NCBI GenBank assembly: GCA_002368355.1
Contig: AP018281.1
Span: forward strand, 124,001-188,000
DNA: 64,000 nucleotides
Source: Chondrocystis sp. NIES-4102
GTDB lineage: Bacteria > Cyanobacteriota > Cyanobacteriia > Cyanobacteriales > Xenococcaceae
Reading direction: 5' to 3'
Of the stretch, positions 26,396 to 35,146 are shown piece after piece. The notes under the pieces were generated by a model, which saw only the letters and a program-made list of their open reading frames with translations, searched no databases and was not told the DNA's origin. Numbering within the stretch: position 1 is the first letter of the stretch; each line of letters opens with the position of its first letter. The position numbers were made by a program, and so were the translations under genes.

Positions 26396-27805
26396 ATGAG
26401 TCATAGGAGCGGACAAGTTAAGGAAAATAACCAGCAGTCAAACTCAGACTTATTTGAGGTTAATCAAAACCTACCCAAGCCTGAAGATGAGAAGATACCC
26501 TCATTATCTTCGTTAAGTGATGCTGACTATGAATTTTTATTTAATCAGCTATTAGAGGGGGTGAGTCATGGTTGGCATGATCACAGAATAGCTAAATTCT
26601 TTGATCAATTAGGCGATCGCGGTAAACAAGAAGATTGGGTTGCTTGGTTAGAGCGTCTAAGAGTCAAGGTTGTAACTCTCCCCATTAAGTCTCAACGCTC
26701 ATTGGGTACGATGATGATGCGTCTAGGAGACTTAACCAAAGCTATACCAAAAGTTGCTCAAATAGGGGTTTGCTGTGATCAAATTGGTAGAGAATTATTA
26801 TTTGGGGATAGCGAAGATATCATCTGGGAATACGCGGGCCCTGATCTAATTTTGGAGTCAGCAACTAATGAGATAGCTATAGAAACTGAGCAAGAATTAT
26901 CTCAACGATTACCGATCGATTTTAGCGATCTTGCTGCTTCACCGCCATCGGAACAAGTAATAGTAGATTTTGTAGATACTACTCCAGACAATGATCCCAG
27001 CCCATCAGAATTACCTCTGTCTCCATCGTCAATTGAGATTAAAGATACCATAACCACTGATACCTACGTAGCAGAATCATCAGAGATAATCACAAGTAGC
27101 ACATCAAATAACTCTACACCACCTAGTGAGATAACCACTACCGAATCACAACTATCAGAACTAGAAGTTATCAATTTAGAACAACTAGCAAGTTTAATTA
27201 AACAAGATCCAGAATTAACTCAACAAATAGCCGAAAAACTAAATCTTTCCTTACCCACAGTTAGTGATATAGCTCAAAAACCCATAAAACAGACAGCTAT
27301 AAGCCAATTAGCCGAGCTTGAGCAATCTAGTATCGAGTTAATCGAAAGTTGGTTCAATTTAGGACTAAAACAAGTGGGAGCGGGAGAATTTGAAAAAGCG
27401 ATCGCATCCTGGGAAAAAGCCTTAAAAATAAATCCTAATCTTTCAGAAGCCTGGCATAATCGAGGTAGTGCTTTAGGACGCTTAGGCAAATATGAAGATG
27501 CAGTCAATTCATTTCAAAACGCCTTAGTTATTGATCAAGATAACTATCAAGCTTGGAATGACCGCGCCCATGCTCTATATCAGTTACAAAATTGGACAGA
27601 AGCAATCAATAGTTGGAACAATGCTATTAAAATAATGCCAGGTAATAATTTATTCTGGTATCACCGTGGCTGCGCCTTTGAACAACTAGAAAATTGGTCA
27701 GAAGCGATCGCAAGTTATGAAAAATCTTTGGAAATTAAACCAGATTTTCATCCAGCCCGCTCAAGATATATTAACCTAGTAGCAGATAACTCTCGTTCAA
27801 ATTAG
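26396..27805 (+). CDS. TPR protein with conserved cyanobacterial N-terminal region
   Basis: 469 residues, no catalytic motif. Residues 35-140 (LSDADYEFLFNQLLEGVSHG.., WLERLRVKVVTL, RLGDLTKAIPKVAQIG) are a compact helical region that I have not assigned to a named domain. Residues 165-300 are acidic and Ser/Thr-rich linker. The C-terminus has three clear TPRs: LKQVGAGEFEKAIASWEKAL, RGSALGRLGKYEDAVNSFQ and DRAHALYQLQNWTEAINSW, with a fourth, HRGCAFEQLENWSEAIASYE. It is probably a scaffold. The ATG at 26396 follows an A-rich leader without a strong ribosome-binding site. Confidence 0.75.
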   Translation: MSHRSGQVKENNQQSNSDLFEVNQNLPKPEDEKIPSLSSLSDADYEFLFNQLLEGVSHGWHDHRIAKFFDQLGDRGKQEDWVAWLERLRVKVVTLPIKSQRSLGTMMMRLGDLTKAIPKVAQIGVCCDQIGRELLFGDSEDIIWEYAGPDLILESATNEIAIETEQELSQRLPIDFSDLAASPPSEQVIVDFVDTTPDNDPSPSELPLSPSSIEIKDTITTDTYVAESSEIITSSTSNNSTPPSEITTTESQLSELEVINLEQLASLIKQDPELTQQIAEKLNLSLPTVSDIAQKPIKQTAISQLAELEQSSIELIESWFNLGLKQVGAGEFEKAIASWEKALKINPNLSEAWHNRGSALGRLGKYEDAVNSFQNALVIDQDNYQAWNDRAHALYQLQNWTEAINSWNNAIKIMPGNNLFWYHRGCAFEQLENWSEAIASYEKSLEIKPDFHPARSRYINLVADNSRSN

Positions 27806-27893
27806 CTAAGATGACGGTAAGAAACTTAATCGGATAAACTTTAATATCCACCAGAAAGAATTAATAATTGAGGTATTTAAATTCTAGCTAGCT

Positions 27894-28169
27894 ATGACTG
27901 ACTTATCAAACAGCACAATGGAAGAAATTAGAGTATCAAATGAAAAGAGAGTCCCTCAATTAAGAGATTTAATTGACACTCTTAGAATCGCTGAGGAAAT
28001 AGCTAGCAAAGGTTATTTAATCAGCAGTTCTGAACTAGCAGATCTGATGGATATTAATGCTAGTGCTGTAACTAGTCGAGGAGATCATTGGTCTTGGCGT
28101 AATTGGGTTGTCTCTAGAGTCAGACGAGAAGGTAACCAAATTTTATGGCAATTAGAAAGAGTTGACTAA
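27894..28169 (+). CDS. Small conserved protein with HTH-like pattern
   Basis: 91 residues. The stretch LRIAEEIASKGYLISSSELADLMDINASAVTSRGDHW looks like a helix-turn-helix (recognition helix around DINASAVTSR), followed by basic residues (RNWVVSRVRREGNQILWQLER) typical of a small DNA-binding wing. I do not recognise a named family. It sits 88 bp after the TPR gene and 7 bp before the GNAT gene, so it is probably co-transcribed with the latter. Confidence 0.65.
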   Translation: MTDLSNSTMEEIRVSNEKRVPQLRDLIDTLRIAEEIASKGYLISSSELADLMDINASAVTSRGDHWSWRNWVVSRVRREGNQILWQLERVD

Positions 28170-28176
28170 ATAAATC

Positions 28177-29472
28177 ATGACTTCATCTGTACCTGATAAT
28201 GACCAGCTTATAGTTCGTCCTCTTCAATATCGTGATGTGGATGCGATTAATGCTTTGGTGAGTGAATGTGTAGCCAAAGAAACTTCAAAACGCCTAATAA
28301 CTATCGATAGAGAACTAGAACAAGTAGGTTCTTGGTACGGACTAAAAAGGTTTTTAAGTCTTCTACCTCGTTCTTATTATCATGGTTGGCGCGTATACGT
28401 TGCCGAGCATTTAGAAGCAGTTTTGGGGTTAATTCAAGTTTCTACTTTAAACAGTACTCGCAGTACTTGGAGAGTTGAAAGAATTCTGCTCAATAGTAAC
28501 TCGCCTGAACTTGAACTGCTTAAAACTCAAAAAGAAATGGGTTCGCAGTTATTACGTTACTGTCTCCAAAATATTTGGGAGGCGCGTACATGGATGCTGG
28601 AAGTAAATGTCAATGAAAAAAATCATTTGGCTCTTTACCGCGAAAATGGATTTCAGCCTTTAGCACAAATGACCTATTGGCAAATATCTTCAGAATTAAT
28701 TGCTCAATTAGCCGAGCAAAATCCAGATCTACCTAATTTTCTGCCTATAAGTAATGCTGATGCCCCTTTGTTGTATCAGTTGGACTGTGTATCTATGCCA
28801 CCTTTGTTGCGTCAAGTTTTTGATCGCCATGTGGAAGACTTTAAAGCTAATTTGATTCAAAATGCTGTAAGCCAAATTAGGCATTGGATTAATGGTACAG
28901 ATGTAGTTAGTGGTTACGTCTTTGAGCCACAGCGTAAAGCAGCAATTGGCTATTTTAGGCTGGAGTCTTCTAAAGATGGTTCTCGTCCTCATCGAGCGCA
29001 ATTAACAGTAAATCCTGCTTACACCTGGTTGTACCCTAAATTAACGGCACAAATGGCGCAGATTATTCAAAAATCTTTAGAAGGTAGATCTGGTTTTACG
29101 GCCGATCGTCATTTATATTCCCAACCATTAGAAATTGTTTCTGCTGATTATCAACCAGAAAGGGAGGAATATTTTAATAAAATTGGCGCAACTGTCGCTG
29201 AGCATACTTTGTTGATGTCTCGTTCAGTATGGCATAAAATTAAAGAAGTAAAACCATTAGAAGGATTACAATTATCTGATGTTCTTCAAGGATTAAAACC
29301 AGCCCGCGCTCCCATCCCTACCCGCATCTCACCCTTAAAATCTCTCGCTAGTTTTTATCAAAATACTGTCAGACAAAAAAATATTTTTTCTTCAAAATCT
29401 AGTCAATTTGTTTCAAGTGAAAATACTAACTCTGGAGAATCTTTTGAACCTCCCAGTGGCGGTTTAATTTAG
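28177..29472 (+). CDS. GNAT-family N-acetyltransferase
   Basis: 431 residues. The N-terminal half follows the GNAT pattern: LIVRPLQYRDVDAINALVSE, then a central sheet with YVAEHLEAVLGLIQVS and WRVERILLN, and acetyl-CoA-binding region GSQLLRYCLQNIW with LEVNVNEKNHLALYRENGF (the N-x-x-A-x-x-x-Y-x-x-x-G-F motif). The second half (from about 190) looks like a divergent second GNAT domain, with DVVSGYVFEPQRKAAIGYF, and ends in a disordered tail. The acceptor is unknown. A strong terminator follows 20 bp after the stop. Confidence 0.8.
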   Translation: MTSSVPDNDQLIVRPLQYRDVDAINALVSECVAKETSKRLITIDRELEQVGSWYGLKRFLSLLPRSYYHGWRVYVAEHLEAVLGLIQVSTLNSTRSTWRVERILLNSNSPELELLKTQKEMGSQLLRYCLQNIWEARTWMLEVNVNEKNHLALYRENGFQPLAQMTYWQISSELIAQLAEQNPDLPNFLPISNADAPLLYQLDCVSMPPLLRQVFDRHVEDFKANLIQNAVSQIRHWINGTDVVSGYVFEPQRKAAIGYFRLESSKDGSRPHRAQLTVNPAYTWLYPKLTAQMAQIIQKSLEGRSGFTADRHLYSQPLEIVSADYQPEREEYFNKIGATVAEHTLLMSRSVWHKIKEVKPLEGLQLSDVLQGLKPARAPIPTRISPLKSLASFYQNTVRQKNIFSSKSSQFVSSENTNSGESFEPPSGGLI

Positions 29473-29491
29473 TGCTTGTGATTTTCTATTT

Positions 29492-29520
29492 CCCCCAAAC
29501 TTTGGGGGTTATTTTTTTTT
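29492..29520 (+). terminator. Rho-independent terminator after the GNAT gene
   Basis: Stem CCCCCAAA / TTTGGGGG (29492-29508) followed by TTA and a run of nine T. It lies 20 bp after the GNAT stop and ends the operon formed with the small HTH-like gene. Confidence 0.88.
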
Positions 29521-29530
29521 CGGGTAGGAC

Positions 29531-29720
29531 TAACTTTTAGCTCTTAGCTCTTAACTTCTCCCCTCTGTTACCTATTACTTACATTGTCCCCTTGTGGGAT
29601 TACTTATTACTTGTTACTCCCATCTCCTACCTATTACTTACTACTTACTACTTACTACCCACATTGTCCCCTTGTGGGATTAGCTCCGCTTATCCTTTAG
29701 GGCTACCTACTACCCCCTAG
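29531..29720. repeat. Heptanucleotide repeat island with two dispersed-element copies
   Basis: Starts with TTTTAGCTCTTAGCTCTTA, continues with CTATTACTTA/CTACTTA heptamers and holds two copies of the CATTGTCCCCTTGTGGGATT element (29582 and 29662). The second is followed by GCTTATCCTTTAGGGCTACC, just as at 15068. Its end runs into the last codons of the convergent membrane-protein gene. Confidence 0.8.
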
Positions 29721-30382
29721 TCCCTAGCCACTACCTTGTCCACGGCTGGTAGTTGAGGACGAGAACACCAATATATTAAAGTTCCTAAAATGGGTATAAA
29801 TGTAGCTAAATAAACAAACTTTTTAGATTCAACTGCTCGTCTTTCTAGATCCCAGGGAACAAGTGCAGGTAATAAACTAGCTAAAACACAGAAGTCAATG
29901 CTCATAATTTTGACAAATTGGCTATTTTGTCTCTGAATTAGAAAGTTTGACCAATCACCATTAGTTATCCCCCAGACAAGAAAAATGATAATACCCAAGG
30001 ATGAACTAATTGCCAGAAAACGAGAATCAAGTATTTTGAGTAACCAATTTTTTTCTCTAGTCTCGGTAAAATTGGCTGGACGTAAAGCTAAATAAGGTAA
30101 CAAGGAAAATGCACCCAAACCAAAAGCTGCGATCGCAAAAGGATAGGGGGAAATCTTACCTTTATTACTATCAAAGAGAATAAAAGCAGCATACACTATT
30201 GGGAAAATTCCCATGATACAGAAGATAGCAATGGTGACTGTATTGATTCCTTCCCAGTTACCAACTGAAAGATTAGTAATTAACGCAAAATCTTCCTCGA
30301 ATGAACTCGATGGGTCAATTGCTGAAGTAATACTATAAATTATCAGAATTAGCCAAATAGAGCCAAAAACTATACGTGTCAT
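29717..30382 (-). CDS. Multi-pass membrane protein, unknown function
   Basis: 221 residues with about six hydrophobic segments: IVFGSIWLILIIYSITSAI, VTIAIFCIMGIFPIVYAAF, FAIAAFGLGAFSLLPYLAL, FLAISSSLGIIIFLVWGIT, MSIDFCVLASLLPALVPW and VYLATFIPILGTLIYWC. It resembles uncharacterised cyanobacterial/plastid-type membrane proteins with the loop WDLERRAV, but I cannot name it. The final residues (LPAVDKVVARD) are encoded at the edge of a repeat island, so the C-terminus may have been replaced by repeat-derived sequence. Confidence 0.65.
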   Translation of the reverse strand: MTRIVFGSIWLILIIYSITSAIDPSSSFEEDFALITNLSVGNWEGINTVTIAIFCIMGIFPIVYAAFILFDSNKGKISPYPFAIAAFGLGAFSLLPYLALRPANFTETREKNWLLKILDSRFLAISSSLGIIIFLVWGITNGDWSNFLIQRQNSQFVKIMSIDFCVLASLLPALVPWDLERRAVESKKFVYLATFIPILGTLIYWCSRPQLPAVDKVVARD

Positions 30383-30861
30383 TTAGTTATTAATTATCTA
30401 AAGATTGAGATTTATTGATTTTATTGTAGTTGTTTATCATTATTATTGATTTGTTGGTAGTTTGTTTAAAGAAAGTAAAATAACTCAAGAAAAACTTTTA
30501 AATCTTACTTGATTACATTAATAAACATTTTTATCCTATTACAAGAAATTACAATTTTTACTTTTTAAATCCTTAAAGCTGTAATCTCAAGATAGATAGA
30601 CATTAAAGTTAAATCAGTCAGCAAAACAACCATAATTATATTAGATGAGACTGAATTGATTATCTGTTTTTGGATGGCTAACCGTCGATAAAAGTAAACT
30701 AAAAATTTAAGCTCAATATTCTTTACTTTTTGTCCAAAACTATAGATAGTATAACCTTCATCAAAAAAAGGCGATAAAAATCTAAAAATATTAATTCCAT
30801 CTCATCAATACGAAAAATAATGTCTTAACTAACAACAGCAATTTTACTTTGGGGTGAAATC
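30383..30861. other. Intergenic, promoter region, nothing distinct recognised
   Basis: 479 AT-rich bases between the divergent membrane-protein gene and the EF-G-like gene. Both promoters must be here. No repeat island, RNA gene or palindrome stands out. The EF-G-like start is preceded by TTTGGGGTGAAATC, a weak ribosome-binding site. Confidence 0.4.
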
Positions 30862-32886
30862 ATGAGTAAAAACGAGATTAAGCAAACTCGTAATGTAGCA
30901 ATTGTTGGGCCTTATTCTAGTGGAAAAACTACATTACTAGAAAGTATTTTATTTGTTAGCGGAGCAATTACTCGCAAAGGGAATATCAAAGACGGTAACA
31001 CGGTGGGGGATAACTCTACGGAAGCTCGCGATCGCCAAATGAGTGTAGAGTTATCAGTAGCTAATACCAACTATCAAAATATTAATTTTACTTTTTTAGA
31101 TTGTCCAGGATCTGTAGAATTTGCCCAAGAAACTTATAATACTCTAGTCGGTGCAGGACTCGTTATTGTCGTTTGTGAACCGATAATTGAAAAAGTTTTA
31201 ACCCTCTCACCCTTATTTAAATTCCTTGATGATTGGGAGATTCCTCATCTAGTATTTATTAATAAAATTGACCGTAGTTCTTACGGTTACATGGAAATTT
31301 TACAAGCTTTTAAACAAGTTTCTAGTCGTCCTCTAGTTCCTCAACAATACCCTATAGGACAAGCTGACACTTGCATTGGTTATATTGATTTAATTACAGA
31401 ACAAGCTTATCACTATCATTCCCATAGTCGCGCTGATGCTGTACCACTTCCCGAAAATTTACGAGAGTTTGAGAAGGCTGCAAGACAAGAAATGCTAGAA
31501 ACTCTGGCAAATTTTGATGATCATTTATTAGAAGAATTGATAGAAGAAATTGAACCGAGTCAAGCAGAAATTTTACAGGATCTTAAACAGGAATTGAGTG
31601 CTGATCTGATCGTCCCTGTATTCTTTGGTATAGCTAATAATGATTATGGTGTTCGTCCTTTACTCGATGCTTTAGTTCGTGAAGCACCTGAACCTGAAAT
31701 TACCGCCCAGCGTCGGGGTTTAACACCCAAAACCCAAGGAGAAACAATCGTTCAAGTATTAAAAACCTACTTTACCGCTCAAGGGGGACGTTTATCTTTA
31801 GTTCGAGTTTGGCAGGGTGAATTACTCGATGGCATGACTCTTAACGGCGAAAGAATTGGGGGTATATATCGCTTGATGGGACAGCAACATCTAGCAATAC
31901 AAGAAGCAACTGAGGGTGAAATTGTGGCTCTGGCTCGTTTGGAAACAGCTAAAACAGGAGACACCCTAACTAATAGTAGTAAAGCTATAGAACTACCCCA
32001 AGCAGATAAAATAACTCCAGTTTATGCCCTGGCGATCGCTCCTGAAAATCGCAAAGATGAAGTAAAACTTAGCAATGCCTTAAGTAAACTATTGGATGAA
32101 GATCCAGCCTTGCATTGGGAACAACACGGGGATACTCATGAAGTTATTTTATGGGGACAGGGAGAAGTTCATCTTCATGTAGCTTTAGATCGTCTACGTC
32201 GTAAGTATGGCTTACCGATGAGTACCCATTTACCACAAATTCCCTATAAAGAAACTATTCGCACCTCCGTCAATTCCCACGGGCGTTATAAACATCAAAG
32301 TGGTGGACACGGGGCTTTTGGAGATGTTTACTTAGATATTAAACCCTTACCAAGAGGAGAAGGTTTTCAGTTTCATCAAGCTATTGTGGGGGGCGTAGTT
32401 CCTAAGCAGTATATTCCAGGAGTTGAAACAGGAGTTAGAGAATATCTTAAGCAGGGCCCTTTAGGTTATCCTGTAGTGGATGTTGATGTAACTTTAACTG
32501 ATGGTTCACATCATTCTGTAGATAGTTCCGAACAAGCATTTAAGCAGGCTGCGCGTATTGCTATGAATGAGGGAATGAGCAAATGTCACCCAGTATTATT
32601 AGAACCTGTTTTATACATTACTGTTTCTGTGCCTAGCGAATTTACTTCTAAAGCCCTACAACTAGTTACAGGACGCAGAGGACAAATACTAGGTTACGAT
32701 CGCATCGCTGACTGGAAAGATTGGGATACAGTCTCAGCTTACTTACCTCAAGCAGAAATGCACAACTTTATTATCGAATTGCGATCGCTTACTTTGGGAG
32801 TTGGTTTTTTTAATTGGCAATATGATCATCTGCAAGAAGTACCTGAAAAGCTAGCGGATACTATTTTAGCTACTGCGGATAGTTAA
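30862..32886 (+). CDS. Elongation factor G-like GTPase (EF-G2 / FusA paralogue)
   Basis: 674-residue translation-factor-family GTPase, related to EF-G but of the shorter EF-G-like branch. P-loop GPYSSGKTT (16-24), DCPG (80-83, DTPG in true EF-G) and NKID (134-137) are present. The switch I region reads EARDRQMSVELSV instead of the RGITI motif of canonical EF-G, a hallmark of EF-G2-like proteins. Domains II to V follow, with GEVHLHVALDRLRRKYGL (domain III) and YKHQSGGHGAFGDVYL (domain IV start). It is probably an auxiliary ribosome-associated factor rather than the main translocase. Monocistronic, with a terminator 105 bp downstream. Confidence 0.88.
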   Translation: MSKNEIKQTRNVAIVGPYSSGKTTLLESILFVSGAITRKGNIKDGNTVGDNSTEARDRQMSVELSVANTNYQNINFTFLDCPGSVEFAQETYNTLVGAGLVIVVCEPIIEKVLTLSPLFKFLDDWEIPHLVFINKIDRSSYGYMEILQAFKQVSSRPLVPQQYPIGQADTCIGYIDLITEQAYHYHSHSRADAVPLPENLREFEKAARQEMLETLANFDDHLLEELIEEIEPSQAEILQDLKQELSADLIVPVFFGIANNDYGVRPLLDALVREAPEPEITAQRRGLTPKTQGETIVQVLKTYFTAQGGRLSLVRVWQGELLDGMTLNGERIGGIYRLMGQQHLAIQEATEGEIVALARLETAKTGDTLTNSSKAIELPQADKITPVYALAIAPENRKDEVKLSNALSKLLDEDPALHWEQHGDTHEVILWGQGEVHLHVALDRLRRKYGLPMSTHLPQIPYKETIRTSVNSHGRYKHQSGGHGAFGDVYLDIKPLPRGEGFQFHQAIVGGVVPKQYIPGVETGVREYLKQGPLGYPVVDVDVTLTDGSHHSVDSSEQAFKQAARIAMNEGMSKCHPVLLEPVLYITVSVPSEFTSKALQLVTGRRGQILGYDRIADWKDWDTVSAYLPQAEMHNFIIELRSLTLGVGFFNWQYDHLQEVPEKLADTILATADS

Positions 32887-32990
32887 GATTGGAAATATGA
32901 GATATAAAGCATTACTATTTATAGCTTTTGTCCTCAAAAATCATCTCTTAAGTTACTAACGTCACAATTGTTTATACCGTATAAATTTTA

Positions 32991-33018
32991 GAACGTATAA
33001 GGTGCGTTCTTTTTTTTT
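32991..33018 (+). terminator. Rho-independent terminator after the EF-G-like gene
   Basis: Stem GAACG (32991-32995) with CGTTC (33005-33009), an 8-9-base loop, then a run of nine T. Located about 105 bp after the stop codon. Confidence 0.78.
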
Positions 33019-33044
33019 GAGTAAATTTGTATGTGAATAAATGG

Positions 33045-33175
<131 letters not shown>

Positions 33176-33338
33176 CCTAAACATTTATGTAGATGTTTGT
33201 TTAGTTACTAAATGCAATGATCGCAGTCTTATATACTTTTTCTCAAAGATGATCTGGTGGTGTAAATAAAACAAACCAGATGTTTATACCAGAAGATTAT
33301 CCCCAATAGCCTATACGCTTCAAAAATACATAAAAATA

Positions 33339-35135
33339 ATGTCTTCTCTTAGCGATCAATTATCTGACCATTTCACCCCAGGAGCAAGTGGAGTGGGTGA
33401 TTCCCTTTATCCAAATTTTGGCAATGGAGGTTATGATGCAACTCACTATCAAGTTAATTTAAATATTACGGATGTTGCTACAAGTACATTAGATGCAACT
33501 ACCAACATCAACGCGATCGCAACTCAAGATTTAAGTAGTTTTAATCTGGATTTTATTGGTTTTACAGTTAATGAAATTACTGTTAATGGTGAATCTGCTC
33601 AATTTAGTCGCAACGGACAAGAGTTAACCATTATTCCCCCAGAATTTATTACAACGGGAGAAACATTTAATGTAGCAGTTAACTATAGTGGCGCACCTAC
33701 TCCTATCAACTCTGTGGCTTTTACCTTTCCTGTGCCAACTGGTTGGATAATTACCGAAAATGGCAGTTTTGTTTTAAGTGAGCCTGACGGTGCTGCTAAT
33801 TTCTATCCCGTCAATGATCACCCTTTAGATCGAGCTTCCTACACCTTTAATGTAACTGTTCCAGAACCTTATGAGGTGGCAGCTAATGGTGTATTAGAGC
33901 AAACCCTAGACAATGGTGAAACCACAACCTACACCTTTGAGGCGCGCGATCCAATGGTAAGTTATCTGACAACGATCAATATTGATCAAGATTTTAAGTT
34001 GGAAACTAGTATCAGTGAAAGCGGTGTCTTAATACGTAATTACTTTGCTTCAGATATTGCCCAAGAGAAATTAGAATTATTTGATTTACAACCTGCAATG
34101 GTTGATTTTTTTAGCGAAATTTATGGAACATATCCTTTTGAAGTTTACGGGGCTGTAGTAGTTAATGCTGAAACAGGATCGGCTTTAGAAACACAAACCC
34201 TTTCTATTTTTGGAGTGGATACATTAGATAGAGAAGATCTAGAAGGGACGATCGCCCATGAAACGGCGCATCAATGGTTTGGTAATCATCTGGCTTTATC
34301 AGACTGGCAGGATATTTGGCTCAATGAAAGCTTGGCTACCTATTCTCAGGGGCTGTGGGTAGAACATAGTCAGGGTGCATTAGCATTAGATGAGTGGGTA
34401 AAAGAGCAGTATAGTTTTATTGCCGAGAATTTCGACACCCTTGTCATTCCAGGCGCACCACCGAAAGATGATTTATTTAATTCTGCGGTTTATGAATGGG
34501 GTGCATTGGGTTTACACGCTTTACGTTTAGCTATAGGGGATGATGATTTTTTTGCAAGTTTGCGAACTTATTACGATCGCTATTCTGGGGATAATGTTAA
34601 ACCTGAAGACTTTATTGCTGTGGTTAAAGAGATAAGTCAAGAAGATGTTCAACTTTTTGATCGCTGGATTTATAGTGATACTCTTGCTTCTATTCCCGAA
34701 CTTAATTTATTTGCAGGGACGCTACAAAATGATATCTTATGTGGCACAAGTGCGGATGAGTTATATAGTGGTTTAGCTGGAGACGATACTATCTATGGAA
34801 ATGGCGGTATGGATACCCTCATTGGCAATGGCGGTGACGATATTATTTATGGAAATGGCAGTGAGGATTTTATAGATGGTGGTGAAGGGTCTGATATTAT
34901 TTGGTTATGTGGTGCAGCAACTGTGGTTTTAGCAACGGGAGTAGGATCTGATACCCTCAACAACTTTCAATTGGCAAGTACTAAGCTACAAATAGGCGAC
35001 ATAGACATTAATAGTCTTTCTTTTTTTGATAGTAGTCGAGGGGCGCAAATCTTTCAATCTGAGGATCTTTTGGCTACCATAACTGGGGAATCAGCAAGTA
35101 CTTTAAGTGATAATGTTACTGATATTTTTGTCTAA
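33339..35135 (+). CDS. M1-family metallopeptidase with C-terminal RTX calcium-binding repeats
   Basis: 598 residues. The N-terminal beta domain (about 25-210) leads to a thermolysin-like domain with the zinc motif HETAH at 307-311 and the third ligand in LNESLATYSQ, spaced as HExxH-x18-E. The exopeptidase GAMEN motif is replaced by GSALETQTL. From about residue 470 there are RTX nonapeptides (GLAGDDTIYGNGGMDTLIG, GNGGDDIIYGNG, DGGEGSDIIWL), followed by an LVTGVGxDxxxxF-like segment and a terminal domain. No N-terminal signal peptide is visible, consistent with type I secretion via the RTX tail. An extracellular peptidase, probably calcium-dependent in folding. Confidence 0.88.
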   Translation: MSSLSDQLSDHFTPGASGVGDSLYPNFGNGGYDATHYQVNLNITDVATSTLDATTNINAIATQDLSSFNLDFIGFTVNEITVNGESAQFSRNGQELTIIPPEFITTGETFNVAVNYSGAPTPINSVAFTFPVPTGWIITENGSFVLSEPDGAANFYPVNDHPLDRASYTFNVTVPEPYEVAANGVLEQTLDNGETTTYTFEARDPMVSYLTTINIDQDFKLETSISESGVLIRNYFASDIAQEKLELFDLQPAMVDFFSEIYGTYPFEVYGAVVVNAETGSALETQTLSIFGVDTLDREDLEGTIAHETAHQWFGNHLALSDWQDIWLNESLATYSQGLWVEHSQGALALDEWVKEQYSFIAENFDTLVIPGAPPKDDLFNSAVYEWGALGLHALRLAIGDDDFFASLRTYYDRYSGDNVKPEDFIAVVKEISQEDVQLFDRWIYSDTLASIPELNLFAGTLQNDILCGTSADELYSGLAGDDTIYGNGGMDTLIGNGGDDIIYGNGSEDFIDGGEGSDIIWLCGAATVVLATGVGSDTLNNFQLASTKLQIGDIDINSLSFFDSSRGAQIFQSEDLLATITGESASTLSDNVTDIFV

Positions 35136-35146
35136 AATCACTGCTA

